A DNA stretch of 64,000 bases, taken from NCBI RefSeq assembly GCF_910592395.1, contig NC_088320.1, forward strand, positions 15,002,501-15,066,500, read 5' to 3'. Below are positions 1-11,470 of this stretch, one piece after another. The first letter of the stretch is position 1, and each line of letters opens with the position of its first letter. The translations under genes and the position numbers were made by a program. Below the pieces are notes generated by a model. That model ran no database searches. It saw only the letters and a program-made list of their open reading frames with translations, and was not told where the DNA came from. Source of the DNA: Lineus longissimus. Its lineage: Eukaryota > Nemertea > Pilidiophora > Heteronemertea > Lineidae.

Positions 1-199
1 AACCTCGATCCTACCTACATTGAGTTATCTGGATGAGGTTAGGGTCTCACTAACTAGCTTACAGAGTGCAGTGCAGTGCAGCATTAGTACCACGTGGTGC
101 CGAGGTTGCCCATTCTCGTCCCGATAACATCGCGGATTTGTGTACATGGGGCGAGGTAGAAAATACAAGTTTCTCGATAGAAAGTAGGTTTTTGCACGC

Positions 200-605
200 C
201 GTTTGTCCAGTTATTCAAAACAACCTACATTTTTACAATAAAACCAGGTTTTATTGCAACAAACTAAATTGTTTTGTATAAAACCAAGTTTTTTACGTAA
301 AAAAGGTAGCTTTATTAGCCATTTGTCCAGTTATTGTTAATAAACCAAGATTCTTTCCTATAAAACTAAGTTTATTACCACTGGATGAAAAACTTACATT
401 TTAGGGAATAAAATCAAGTTTATTTGTTAAACTTGACATTTGTGGATAGAAACAAGGTTTATTAGGTAAAAATTTGGTTTTATTAAAGAAACTCAGTTTA
501 TTAGCTAATAAACAAGGTTGTTTAAAAAAACCTATATTTTTTCCAAATAAACTTAGTTTATTAGGTAAAAAACCAGGTTTTTTGAATAAATTTAGGTTTT
601 TTTAA
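200..605. repeat. degenerate AT-rich short tandem repeats
   Basis: Many imperfect copies of a unit of about 25 nt resembling AAACCAGGTTTATTAGGTAAA's first 20 bases, with C-AGGTTT / C-AAGTTT variants separated by T- and A-runs. No coding potential. Positions 1-199 hold nothing I can name. Confidence 0.6.
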
Positions 606-1185
606 TTACTGGACACTCCGCTTGCCATATATACTTGCTAAGAAAACTGAGCAACTTCGATTTTTGTGAAGGGCTAAACTATGCTTATTTATTGATCACG
701 TCAATTTATTTTTTTTTAGCCTGACTAACACATTTTGTTTGCGAAGAATACTTAGCACGGGGTTTCAATAAAATACTTCACTAGGCAGAAGCAATCCGAT
801 AAGTTCAACGGATGTTGAATTTATTCTCAAAATTAGAACTAGTTGCTCGTTTATCTGCCAATAGATACAGAGTGTTAACCATTCTTCTTTAATTCATACT
901 TGGTGATACGTGTTTCTTCTTGTGCTTTGGCATCCATTGGACGTTCAGAAGCTCGTTGAATGGGCTTAAGTACAATGGATATCAAGCAGATTTAGATTTA
1001 TAAGTCTGGGTGGATTTTTTCATCAAAGGTAAACGAGATGTTAGTCTCTTTTTGGCTCGTCGGAGGGGAGTCTCTATGATAACGCAGTATCCGTCGTCAG
1101 TCTTCATCGTCTTCTAACATTTTAATGTTAAGACTTATCAGTAGTAGGTATAATGTCCCTTACAACGCCCAAAATCCGAGGCCCG
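606..1185. other. no gene seen
   Basis: Ordinary AT-rich sequence with no coding-like stretch. It ends at the GCCCG motif (1181-1185) that abuts the left arm of the large inverted repeat. Confidence 0.5.
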
Positions 1186-1876
1186 AAGTCCGAGGGTCCC
1201 GGGGCGTTGAAAGGTGCATCCTTCGACGCCCGCGACAAATGCCCTCCCGTGATATTGTGCTTGAAGAATTTTTTCCGCGCTTCGTGTGAGCACTCAAAAT
1301 TTCGGCGCCTACCGTCTGCGCTGTCCACGGGAGGGCATTCGTCGCGTAGCAGAGTACAAGCAGCCCGATGCCGCAACGAGCACAGATTAATGTGCACTCT
1401 TATTCGCGCTCCTCCTGAGGTTTTACGGGCTGCTGTCACAAGCCGAGCGGAGCGAAGAGTGTGGATCAATTAGGGTCTCCACCATCGGGGAAGTCTGTTC
1501 GGGGCAAATAGCTTACTGAAGCATTATGTTGCTATAACTGGGATGTTACCAGTCTCTAGGCAATCCTTGTCATCGACTATGCATAGAGACTGCTCATCCG
1601 AGCTTAAACTATGACGCGAATTGCCTCGACTCGTCGCCACATTTTAGGGGCCCCGTTTCCTCAATGTCCGTTTAACTCCAAAGCAACAAGGTCTGTCCTC
1701 TTCGTCTCGCATGGTGGCCGGGTTTGTATAGCGCGGGAAGAGGAGGACAGGACAACTCTCTTGCGCCACCCTTTTCCTGATGGAAGGGTGGATATTTTGA
1801 CACGCACATGAAGAAAGAACAACTCATATACGACGTTATTTGTGATATGGAAAAACACTTTTATTTCTAATTTCCA
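1186..1876 (+). repeat. left long terminal inverted repeat
   Basis: About 690 bp, GC-richer than its surroundings. It matches the complement of 11471-12332 along its whole length with scattered substitutions. Open frames across it (for example 1153-1473) follow from composition and are not convincing genes, although similar frames exist in the right arm. Confidence 0.8.
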
Positions 1877-3291
1877 AGTACACATTTTCAAATCTAGAAG
1901 AGAAATAGAGACAGAGCAATATTGAACATGACACATTGAAGCGCATCATGCATGTTCGTTTTCCCTTTTTATTTCGTTGCTCCTTCTCTGGAGTGGGAAC
2001 TCTCAGTGGCAATCTCTAACATGATCTTATAAACAACTGAGAAAAAGGGAATTTTAGCAGCGAACACTTTCTTAATTTCAAAACGTGTCTTCACTTAGCG
2101 GCACCCTTGTGGTTTGTCTATCAATACAATTCAATTCAATTTATTTCAACTGATTTTTAGGCCACATTTTTTGCAGCATGAAAATATAGACACATACAGC
2201 GGAATAATACAATAGGAAGACACGATGATACTTATGTACATAATAATACACATACACTAACGCCTCTGCTCTTTTACTTTTTGCAGATACGTGGCCGATA
2301 AATTTCGTAAAATTTCATAACGTTTTGTAGACATGATATTGATAAATAATGATAGAACGGTTGGTCGTACAAATGCAAATACAAGACATATAAATCTTGT
2401 ATCAATCGTAACCAGTATTTCTGAATCTTGGCTTTGCAATAGGAAAATACTTACGGCGGCCGCAATCTCCAAAGCCGCAGTATTATGGGCCTTTGTTGAA
2501 ACATTCATAAAACGCTTGCATGCACAATAGTGTACTCATTCAATTGAGGTGAACTCCTCATGGCCCCATAAGTCAAGATTGGGGATATCTTTGTGTCAAA
2601 GATCTTAAAGAATAAACGATTCGACAGCTCACAAAACAATCTCTAATGAGCGAAGACATTGGGCAACTGCTCTCTTGCCTTTCTCTGCTACATGATACAA
2701 ACAAGAGCATGTGTCTTTCTAATAGACAGACAACAGGAGCGATTGCTTTTCACTCATATACCAGTATTCATATGTTCAAAGTACAGGCTATATAATTCAT
2801 TTACAAAAAATATATACAACAACAGCAACAGTGATCCCGGTGTGGCGGGGATAGTAGTCCTAGGGCTGATAGTCCGTGTAACAATAGCCCGCATTGCTAA
2901 ATGTTTTTGTTAGGGTTAGCGGTACAATAGATCATGCTGCTTAATTGGTCAAATACAATGCTACCGGACTATGACTCCAGGGGGACTATATCCGCTGTCA
3001 CACCGGCAGTGACCCTCTAAAATTTACGGCATCGCCTATTATTGGAAGCAGGAATATCTGTCCAATGCATGTTACCGCACGGAAGGATAATTAAGTGGGC
3101 GATACAGTCTGTTTCGTTGCAAATGTTGTTTTCTTATCGAAGAGTTAGTTTGTTTTAAGCTGCGCGCGGTTGTCTTATTTGCGTATTTCTATGCCAAATA
3201 TTTTTGTAAAGGTAAAATTCATACCGTGCTAGTGTCATTCTTTCTGGTATGTGCTGTGGGGTTTTTTTTCGCGCTCAAAGGAATACAGTAT
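1877..3291. other. no gene seen
   Basis: Unique-looking AT-rich DNA between the left inverted repeat and the minus-strand ORF cluster. Short open frames here show no domain or codon pattern I recognise. Confidence 0.5.
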
Positions 3292-4590
3292 TCACGCGGA
3301 TCGTAGATGACATGAATGGAGCTTTTCTTGCAAGATGTTTTTAAAGGAGCCCTTCTCCTCCCTGTTTTCGTTAAAAGCCATTGTTTTTTTCTTGCCCCCA
3401 CGTCCTTTTCCAAATGGCTTTCCGCTAAACGGTTTGATAGCTTCTGTCAAAACAGGCAAACAGTGCATTAGACAGCCCTTACAACTTTGCAAAGATGTGG
3501 TTTTTTGGTCGAGGGAACAGTGAAATTTTGTCATGGCTTCTTCATTTTTTTTCATGCCCGCAATAAAAGTCTCGACAGCTTTTTCTTCCCGCGCCATGAG
3601 TTTGTCTACAGAGGCCTTTCGTGAAACTAAATCCTTGTGGTATTTTTCGCATTTTTCAGCCCAAGGTTTTATCTTTTCCAAAGCGACCTTTTGTTTTTCG
3701 TGGACAGAACAAATGTTTACAAAATCTTCAATAATGTGATGATATTTTAATCTATTCTTTTTCGACTCAAATATTGGACGAAGATATTTTTGTGCGAAGG
3801 CTTTTTCATCGCCTGAACAACATTCATGAGCGGAAGCTCCAGCTTGTCGGGGGGTTATATCATTGAAGGCAAGTTGTTTGTTTAGCTGGTTACGTAAAGT
3901 GATAACATCCTGTTCTACATTATACGCTTTCGGAAAAAGAGACCCACTCGATAGGGATAATTTTTCGACTGCATGTGCACCCGAGGCCCCCCGGCTTGCT
4001 ACTCCATCCGATTCGGTTTCGGAAGCAGTTTCCACGCCGTCACTGGACAAGTTCAAATCGGCATCGAAGCTAACAGCGCCGCGTTCTTCTTTCTCATTTT
4101 CAATAGAACATATTTTTTTGTGCGCAATGGCATTGCCTGTATCATCAATAAAACAACTATCTGCCTTTCGTTTTTTGTTCTCAGAAAGAATGTTTTCAAT
4201 CTGATTCGAAGTTCTATTGAAGCCATCATCAATTGCTTCAATCACACTCTCTTCCTCGCTATCATACTCATCACTACTGCATTCTAAACTAGTTTTCATG
4301 ACTTTCACAACATCATTTGGGGCAATAGAAATATTTAAACTGGCCTCTGCTTTCAAAGGACTAGCCCCTCCCCTAATCGAACCTCCAAAATGATAACATG
4401 ATATTTGAATGGTAAAATCGCCCAGAGTATCGATGATGATCTTAATCAGCTTCATCCATGAAGGACGTTCTGACGAGTCAAACTGTTTGAGCGTTTTTTG
4501 AATGCATTTTGTAAATCTTATGAACTTTTCTTCTGATGGCTCTATAGCCGCGACTATTTTTGCAATGATATCCTCAATCAATTCTGTCAT
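3292..4590 (-). CDS. unrecognised 432-aa protein, acidic and coiled-coil-like, possible viral gene
   Basis: An uninterrupted 432-codon frame, one of the longest in the window. The N-terminal ~110 residues look globular, with hydrophobic helices. Residues ~105-220 are acidic and Ser-rich, with a basic KKRK patch that could be a nuclear signal. Residues ~260-370 are Lys/Glu-rich and helical, with a C-terminal Cys pair followed by a Gly-Lys-rich basic tail. It starts 17 nt after the stop of the upstream frame on the same strand, a spacing more like a virus or compact element than a metazoan gene. No splice signals are needed. It lies in the same TIR-bounded block as the capsid and protease relics and is probably part of that element. 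I do not recognise the family. Confidence 0.55.
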   Translation of the reverse strand: MTELIEDIIAKIVAAIEPSEEKFIRFTKCIQKTLKQFDSSERPSWMKLIKIIIDTLGDFTIQISCYHFGGSIRGGASPLKAEASLNISIAPNDVVKVMKTSLECSSDEYDSEEESVIEAIDDGFNRTSNQIENILSENKKRKADSCFIDDTGNAIAHKKICSIENEKEERGAVSFDADLNLSSDGVETASETESDGVASRGASGAHAVEKLSLSSGSLFPKAYNVEQDVITLRNQLNKQLAFNDITPRQAGASAHECCSGDEKAFAQKYLRPIFESKKNRLKYHHIIEDFVNICSVHEKQKVALEKIKPWAEKCEKYHKDLVSRKASVDKLMAREEKAVETFIAGMKKNEEAMTKFHCSLDQKTTSLQSCKGCLMHCLPVLTEAIKPFSGKPFGKGRGGKKKTMAFNENREEKGSFKNILQEKLHSCHLRSA

Positions 4591-4606
4591 GATGTTTCTG
4601 TCATCA

Positions 4607-5131
4607 TCAAAAGCAAATGAATTTGTCTGTGATCATCCGAGAGACCTCGTCTGTTGGCAATTTCAATTCATGATGAACCAGATTTTCTTCCAAGAATTCG
4701 AAGACAATTCTTGTTTTCTCCGCCAAAAGCTCAATTTTAGTAAAAACAAAAGTACATCGAGAGGTATAAAACTGAAAATGAGCTCCTGCGTCTCTGAATT
4801 TCAGACCACGCATGGACGGCTTTTCCGTTGCCTCCGAATCTAATTTAACAAGCGGTCTTTCACCCCTGTCTGCCTCGGGTGCAAAAAACGAATCGATAAA
4901 ATATAGTAGCGACTGTACGTCGCGTTGTCTCAAACAAGAAGTTGACGCACTGCTTGGAAAATTACCTTGAATAATAATAATTCTCCCTTTGAATTTAAGC
5001 TTTCGTCTTGGCGGCCGTGGTGTCAAACACGAATGTATTTCTTTCAAAATGTGTTCATAAAGTTTCTTGAAATTTTCGCTTTCAAGCCAAGCGCCTATAT
5101 TTTTCGCAGATGCAAAGTAATGTGTGATTTC
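4607..5131 (-). CDS. unrecognised protein upstream of the 432-aa ORF
   Basis: The frame is open from just after a stop at 5132-5134 down to 4607. The first ATG is at 5047 and gives 146 aa, but the ~28 codons above it also read as ordinary protein, so the true start may be further up. Composition is mixed alpha/beta with no membrane segment. The 5' end overlaps the 3' end of the next frame (5095-5310) in another register, so the two may be one gene broken by a frameshift, or joined by frameshifting or splicing. The stop lies 17 nt before the start of the 432-aa ORF. Confidence 0.45.
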   Translation of the reverse strand, partial: EITHYFASAKNIGAWLESENFKKLYEHILKEIHSCLTPRPPRRKLKFKGRIIIIQGNFPSSASTSCLRQRDVQSLLYFIDSFFAPEADRGERPLVKLDSEATEKPSMRGLKFRDAGAHFQFYTSRCTFVFTKIELLAEKTRIVFEFLEENLVHHELKLPTDEVSRMITDKFICF

Positions 5132-5310
5132 TTACTAACCCGGTAGGAAATGTCAGTAAAACGTCGCGTAACATAACCGTCTTTAACTGTTTGGAAATAT
5201 TTTTTGGAAAAGTGATAGATTTCAAACTTGCATTTTTCAAAAAATGAAGACTCTATAAGGTCAAAGTGAAATATGACCTGTTTGATGGAACTTACTATTG
5301 TATCACTCAT
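5095..5310 (-). CDS. 71-aa frame, probable N-terminal part of the unknown gene below it
   Basis: ATG at 5310, stop at 5095, overlapping the following frame by 37 nt. Rich in Phe, Lys and Ile with no known motif. Part of this segment is duplicated at about 5637-5800, where the copy is shorter and decayed. A frameshift between the two overlapping frames is the simplest reading. Confidence 0.4.
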   Translation of the reverse strand: MSDTIVSSIKQVIFHFDLIESSFFEKCKFEIYHFSKKYFQTVKDGYVTRRFTDISYRVSKKSHITLHLRKI

Positions 5311-6013
5311 TCAGCTTTATGGGGGTTATGGAAGAAACTTAAGTTTTTTTCTAGCGCGTGCACGGGCATACAGTTGTTGTTGCATATACTTTTTATGAAT
5401 GATTATATACTGTACTTACAAATACTCAGTCTTACATGTAATTCCCTTTAGAATTCCTGAAGTCATAAACACTAGTAAATGAAACAGTAGTAGTACACAG
5501 TCACGCTCCAAACGTTGAATGATATATTGAGGCTATACTGTGTGTGTATGAGAAAACACCAGGTCGAGCTGTCTGGAAAGAGAAAAACGAGGGTTGACGT
5601 TAGTTTGCTGTCAGAGAATATCGCTTCCGATCATGTAAAGTAATGTGTAATTTTTTACTAACCCAGTAGGAAATGTCAGTAAAACCTCGTGTAACATAAG
5701 CGCTTTTACTGTCTGGAAATATTTTTCAAAAATGAAGGCTCTATAAGGTCATAGTGAAATATAACCTGTTTTAAGGAACTAAGTATTGTACCGCGTTCAC
5801 GTGCATACAGTTGCTGTTGTTATACTTTTTATGAATGAATATATATGTACTTACAAATACTCCTACATGTAATTCCCTTTTGAATATTCCTGTACACTCA
5901 TGCTTCATCTGTTGAATGATTTTGTGAAAACATCAGGTCGCGCTGTCTGGGAAGAGAAAAACGAGGGTTGATGTTAGTTTGCTGTCTGAGAATATCGCTT
6001 ACGATCATGTATC
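5107..6013. repeat. imperfect tandem duplication, about 0.4-0.5 kb per copy
   Basis: Three anchors recur in the same order: AAAGTAATGTGTGATTT (5114; AAAGTAATGTGTAATTT at 5637), GCATACAGTTG followed by a C/TTTTTATGAATG block (5368 and 5803), and GAGAAAAACGAGGGTTGA (5577 and 5952). The second copy has internal deletions. It spans the start of the minus-strand ORF cluster, so it may be an old promoter-proximal duplication. Confidence 0.75.
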
Positions 6014-6397
6014 ACACGCTTTTGTTCCAACGACGTGCTCTTTGCTTTTTACTTCACATGATCAGGAATTGATGTAATGAGACAGGCTAAGTACAGCGTA
6101 TCCTTGTCGCATTGTATGAATAATCAGCATTAGCGCTTGTCTATTTTGTTGAGATGTTATTCTGAAAAATTAAATAGAAAGGATATGATGAGTTGAAAAA
6201 CAAATAAAAGCCTTTCGTTTAGTAGAGGCAGTATTTTTGTGTGTCCTTGTGAGTAACCAAATAGGCCTACCTTTTAATCGGGCGGGCAGCAAGAGCTGTT
6301 GGTATCTGCATGGCGTTGGAAGAGAAATATGGGGTCGCATGTTATTTCATTTCCCAAAGGAGAGATGGTTATCATTGTCGAATCAAAATCATACTGA

Positions 6398-7198
6398 GTC
6401 GACAGCAGTAAAACGGTAGAATGCCTGGGGCAGATTCACAACGAATTCTTTGCGCAGAAAAAATTAATTCTGAGTCAAGTAAAACTGACGGTAAGATTGG
6501 TGAGACAAGACCCCAGTTTTGTCTTAATGGCCAAGGATAACACCCAGGAGTACACGATTAGTTTGGAGGAAGCGATTTTGAAAATCGATATCAAAACTAT
6601 TGCCGAACATGTTCGCCTTAGCCAGGAGGAACGTCTTTTGCAAGGACCCGCCAAATATCCCGTAACATCGGTTCAAATGAAGTTTTATACACGTGGCACC
6701 AACCGTTCGGATTCGTCAGAAAATAATTTGTTACAGGGTCGTTTACCGGGAAGAATCGTCGTAGGATTGGTGGAGTCCGACGCTTTCAACGGAACGCTGG
6801 ACAAGAACCCGTTCAACTTTCAACACTTCAATTTGTCGAGTATTACGTTGCGACAAAACCGAACGCCAGTACCGTTTGAAACGATTAAACTCGATTACGG
6901 CAACGATCAGTTCCTACCCGGTTACTTCACGGTATTACACGGAACTAACGTTTGGGGAACTGACCAGGGAATAAGTATAAACGCGAACGAGGATTATCCG
7001 AAAGGATACGCTCTCTACGTCTTCAACCTGTTAGCAGATTCAAACGGTTCCAATTTCAACTTGCTACGTGAAGGAAACATAAGTCTTGACATTCGTTTGA
7101 AAGAACCAGCCGATAAGAGTATAACTATTGTAGTTTATATGGAATTCGACGCTATTGTGGAAATTGACAACAATCGCACAGTCACCTTCAATGAATAA
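6398..7198 (+). pseudogene. Polinton/Maverick major capsid protein, C-terminal part (F54H12.2-like family)
   Basis: Open from the codon after a TGA at 6395-6397 to TAA at 7196-7198, about 266 codons. The first in-frame Met is internal (~6527), so the N-terminal half of this usually ~600-aa protein is missing. The family is recognised from SDAFNGTLDKNPFNFQHFN, from EDYPKGYALYVFNL and from the closing VYMEFDAIVEID block, all characteristic of the double-jelly-roll capsid protein often annotated as 'uncharacterized protein F54H12.2-like' in invertebrates. The protease frame starts at 7191, inside the last codons, the usual tight packing of these genes. No 5' portion was found in the preceding 1 kb. 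Confidence 0.88.
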
Positions 7199-7722
7199 TA
7201 AGGAAATCGATCGTCTTCTCAAACGACATTTGGAAACACGAACAACCTTCGTTGAAGTTTGCGCGGCTGATACACTGCCGTTAGAGCCAAGAGACAGAAA
7301 ACAATACGTTGTGAATACGGACATCGCTTCCGGTCCAGGCAAACATTGGATTGGCTTTTACATTTCTCCAAATCAAATACCCGAATGTTATGATCCGTAC
7401 GGCTTTTTGCCAGCTGTATCAACATTCTACGATTTCTAGGCACAAGAAAACATTACAGGCGAAATACACGCATGATCCAAAACCCACTCAGTACAGTTTG
7501 TGGACAACACGTTATTTACTATATTTTACAAAAATGTAGAAGCCACACTATGCGGGATAAGTGGACAGTTTTGATAAGAATCGTTTGAACGAAAACGATG
7601 AAATGGTGAACAATTTTGTGACAAAAACATTTGCCGCTGATCATAAACTAGTGTTCGATTCCAGTTTTTTCCATTTCCACATCGCAAAAAGCTTAAAAGA
7701 GATATTGTATGGGGCAGACTGA
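7191..7722 (+). pseudogene. Polinton/Maverick maturation cysteine protease (adenain-like), frameshifted
   Basis: ATG at 7191 overlaps the capsid stop. Three consecutive frames carry the gene: the first to about 7430, the second to about 7560 and the third to TGA at 7720-7722, so at least two frameshifts separate them. Catalytic features are visible: a Gly-Lys-His-Trp-Ile-Gly-Phe block supplying the His, an acidic Cys-Tyr-Asp-Pro-Tyr-Gly block supplying the Asp, and further on a Gln and the Cys-Gly-Gln nucleophile block. In functional elements this enzyme processes capsid precursors, as adenovirus protease does. The order capsid then protease matches known elements. Non-functional here. Confidence 0.85.
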
Positions 7723-8484
7723 CAGCATATATAACAAGCACACCATGTATCCATTAATAATGTGTATCTCTTCTTGTAAAATGAATATTATTTGTAGAAC
7801 TTGTTGGCTGAATGCATGTGAAGACCATACGCGAGCAAGTATAGATTTTTAAATTGAGTTTTTTTTTCTCACGAACTCATTAGCAAGTTCCTAAAAAAAA
7901 TTATTAACGAATTAGATAGTTGCACGCACGTAGTTTTTAACTGTTTATTTAGAGCTCATCTGAAACCCCGATACAGGTTTCATTGCTTACTATGCAACTT
8001 ATGTAAATGTCAAAAGAGTAAGACCGATGAAGAAAATGAAATGTTTCTTACCTTTGCTGTTGTGAAGGATGCAGTCGATCAGACGCTAAAATTGTCGCGC
8101 TAAAGATCGGGAGATTGTTCCCGCAAAACATCGGAGCGTATTAGGAAAAAGCAACGCCGCATCAGACATCCTTCATTGCTGCATTCTAGACTCAGAATAA
8201 CAGTAGCTTCATCATCAGTTTCAATATAATGGTGCTTATTAAAACACAAACATATTGAATGCAAATATATATAGGCCATTGTATACTCTTATAGACCTTC
8301 ATAAGAAAGGTATACTCTTGTATAACAAAGATCAATGGAAAATGCCGACCAACTTTATATTATAAGCATAGCCAACTTGAGACAACTATTTTCATGGCGG
8401 GTGAGCTTCTCCCGAAAAACATAGAAAAAATGCGCCATGTACGGCAGGCATCTTCCATTGAGTGTTGATTTTAGAATCGGAATA
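7723..8484. other. no gene seen
   Basis: AT-rich sequence after the protease relic. Segments around 8100-8215 and 8395-8520 look distantly similar to each other (a CCCGNAAAACAT core, then a CAGTAG/CTGTAGTTTCAT motif), suggesting an old duplication. No coding signal. Confidence 0.4.
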
Positions 8485-11130
8485 CTGTAGTTTCATGAAA
8501 ATAACACCACTTCATTAACAGATGGTGTCGCCGCCCCTAACTCATAGGGTGGCGAACAGAGCTGTAGAGAAGGCCGATCATTGGCTGGGATTCCAGAGAG
8601 GGTTGTCCAGGCCTCATATCCAATATGCTTCAGTTTTGAGTCCAATCCTTATTGTTTGGGATGTTGAAACCGATTCGTAGGTCTCCTATGAATGGGATAA
8701 TGGGATCGGGTCTTCGGCCATTGTACTGAGTGTCCCAGAACATTTTCAAGTAATCGTCATTGGTAGTGTAAAGGGTGTCCCAGTGCTAATGGCTGATAGT
8801 GTACAGGGTGTCCATGAAAAAAGTCCAACTGACATATTGGCTTCTGCTGGTTTTAGGGACTGACCTGCCCTTTCAAGTGAGGCACTGCTCAGGGAGGTAA
8901 TGGAGCATGTCTTCGGGTCTTATCATCCCTTACCAGCTTCGGGCTTTCAAAGATACTTTGCAGTGCGAAATTGGTAAGAATTATAAGTTGTCCGTCACAT
9001 ATCTGGAGACAAAACCGAACATCCCTCTAAATGTACAGTCTTGTCCGAAGTGATCAGTGAAGGAATAAAAAAGAACGATGCAAATCCCGATTCAATTTTT
9101 TTTCAAAGCTAAAGATACACATTATTAGATTGTCCAGCTTTCAGAATCGTACCCACAATCATTCACAACACCCACAGTCAATTCAAGTCCATCACAATGT
9201 CCTCCTCGACTACATTCACGAACTCTGGTCCATCCACGGCAGTCTCCTCTTCTTCCTCCAAGATAGCATGTGGTCCAGCTTCGATTGGCCTTGGTTGAAA
9301 CGATGCTTCAAATCAGTTGACGATAACGTCCTCATCAACACCATCCCAGGCATCTCTGATGATGTTGGTCACGTCTCTCTCAGGCCGATGTGAGGGCAGT
9401 CTCCTCTTTCGTCCGTGTGGTCCTTCTTCCTCGATTTCCATTGTCGCCGTACGTGACATTTGAAGGACTTCATGACTGCAACGTCTAACGGTTGTACGAG
9501 GGATGTGCAACCAGCAGGTACGTAATCCAGGCTGCCTCTCATGTCGCGGACTCTCGTCCGGAAGTTCTCTGTCCGGTGGACCTGATAATGATCGACGATT
9601 AACAGGAACTGGTCGGTCTCGTTGTCGGTGATGTAGGGTGATAGGACTTCATCTAACCACTTGTGCGCCGTTTCCTCCCTCATCCAACCAGTTTCCGACA
9701 GGGTAATCTTTACATCTGCTGGTGGGTTGTCTTGGAGGGTTGCAAACACCCGGACGAAACCTCTTCTGGGGAAGGTGATGTGCGCCGGCAACTTTGCTCC
9801 AGAGGCTGCGATGCAGAGGGTGACGGTGCATCCCAACTTAGTATTGGACCTGGATGATCAGACGTCTATGGCCTTCTCCCCCGTGGTGTTGGCCGTGTAC
9901 ATGGTTCTCATATGAAACAGGACAAAGGTTTGGTCCATGTTAAAGAAGAACCGCATCTGTATATCAAGACGATCGATGCTCCCAGTAACCGCATCTCGGA
10001 AGGTCTGGATCCTTGCAGCAGCATCAGCGGGGACGGTCGTTGTATTCTTGGTCACCTTCCGTAGGGACACGTGGCGTCTCTTCATCAAGCACTCCACCCA
10101 GCCTATGGATGCGTTGAAATCCCATAGCTGAGGGCGACAATGCTGAATCCCTTCTCTGACATCTTGGGCTAACTCATTCCACTAGCTTTGCCACACTACC
10201 AACGCCTTATCTTGAATGTCGAGAACGGAGACTGCGAGGCGATGCTCTCTCATCTGCTGCAGCCATTGGTAAAGCTGGTCCTCAACCTGTGGCCATAACG
10301 GATCACGGGGCTCCATCACCGTCTTCTTCCGGCCATGCCCTTCTTCTTGCTTCTGCTCGAGGTCCTCGAGATTCCACCTTCTAAACGTCTCCCAGGGGAT
10401 GTTATAGTGGGCGGCGAACTCTCTCATACTGCGCACCGTACCGTTCACTAGTGCCTCCTTCTGGTCTCTCAGGTAGGCAAGTTTTTATGTCACGGTGTAG
10501 CGCCGGCGTCGTTTTCTCAGCAGCTCTACAGCATCCATTGTCGCACAGGTTGTCTGCAATGTGGGTACCCTCAGTGGGGCTTCATTTATAGGCCTAAGAG
10601 GCCCTAGAATTCCTCAAGAAAACCACAAATCCTAGAAACTTCGATTCTGTTTTCTCCCACATAGGCCTAGGGAGTCTAAATAAAAAAAGAGGGTTGGAGA
10701 AAAACAGAGGATGAGCTCCTCGTTTTTCTTCGGAATTTCGTGACTACTATCATTGCCTGAATATCACTTTGCTTTACTAATAAAGCATTTGTAGATTTTT
10801 CTTCAGAGTTTCAATAAGGACTTTTTTTGTTTTGGGGGGTTTGGGTCAATCTAAAAGGTGCTTAAGTTTTATGAGAAAACCTGTATAAACGGTCGGCGAG
10901 TGGCCTTCCCATTTACGTCATTCCACATGCGCACTCATCGACCAGTAGGCCCACAACACTTCGAATCAATAGGGCTGCGGTAATAAGTGGTTTAGCGTAA
11001 CCGTGACAGCTCGGCTGAGCCATCACAAGGGCCAGCGAAGTCACTCATTGGTTACCTCTGGTGAATAGACTCGAGAGAAGAGGCCGGGCCATGGATATCC
11101 CGAAGTGGTGTTATTTTCATGAAACTACAG
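8485..11130 (-). mobile_element. pogo/Tigger-like DNA transposon with inverted repeats and TA flanks
   Basis: A 29-bp inverted repeat beginning CTGTAGTTTCATG (8485-8513) is matched in complement at 11102-11130, and both outer ends abut TA (8483-8484, 11131-11132). A second candidate pair lies inside: CAGGGTGTCCATGAAAA at 8804 and its weaker complement ending at 10883, again with TA at both ends. The pogo transposase (9.2-10.5 kb) sits inside both. I cannot decide which pair is the transposon end; the outer pair could belong to an older element that pogo entered. Confidence 0.7.
9180..10538 (-). pseudogene. pogo-like (Tigger) transposase with broken frame
   Basis: ATG at 10538 begins a basic N-terminus, followed after 17 codons by an in-frame TAA, then a helix-turn-helix region (REFAAHYNIPWETFRRW, ~10410). 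A frameshift near 10130-10180 leads into the DDE domain. Its three acidic positions are visible in FFNMDQTFV, LLIVDHYQVHR and GCTSLVQPLDV, the order and context of pogo/Tigger/jerky transposases. A further frameshift near 9400 and a stop at 9313 interrupt an acidic C-terminal tail that runs to about 9180. The product would cut and paste the element at TA; this copy cannot. Confidence 0.85.
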
Positions 11131-11470
11131 TATATTAAGCATTCTATAGGGCGTTTATAAAAATAAAACGCGTAATACGCGTAATAAAACGCGTAAACGC
11201 GAGCGGTGAACATGAACGTAGACCAAGAGCATTAAGAAGAAGATGTATTCCTCTATATAGTGAGCCAAGCAAACGGTCAGCCCGGTCACACATACAATGT
11301 ACATGTGCTATCGTCATCAAAAAACCCAATCAGGGAAACAGAATAAAAATGCATAAGCATGTCTAAAACTGCATTTTTGTCACGAGGTCGGACGCGCCTG
11401 GGTCTTTAAGCATATAAAAATGTTATGCATGAAGAAAAATCTAACAAAACGATGTGAAAAGACAACAGAA

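Noticed and set aside
1128-1473. Overlapping open frames on both strands in the left terminal arm, mirrored in the right arm
   Set aside because: They follow from the GC-rich repeat itself; both strands are open and neither shows a protein-like pattern.
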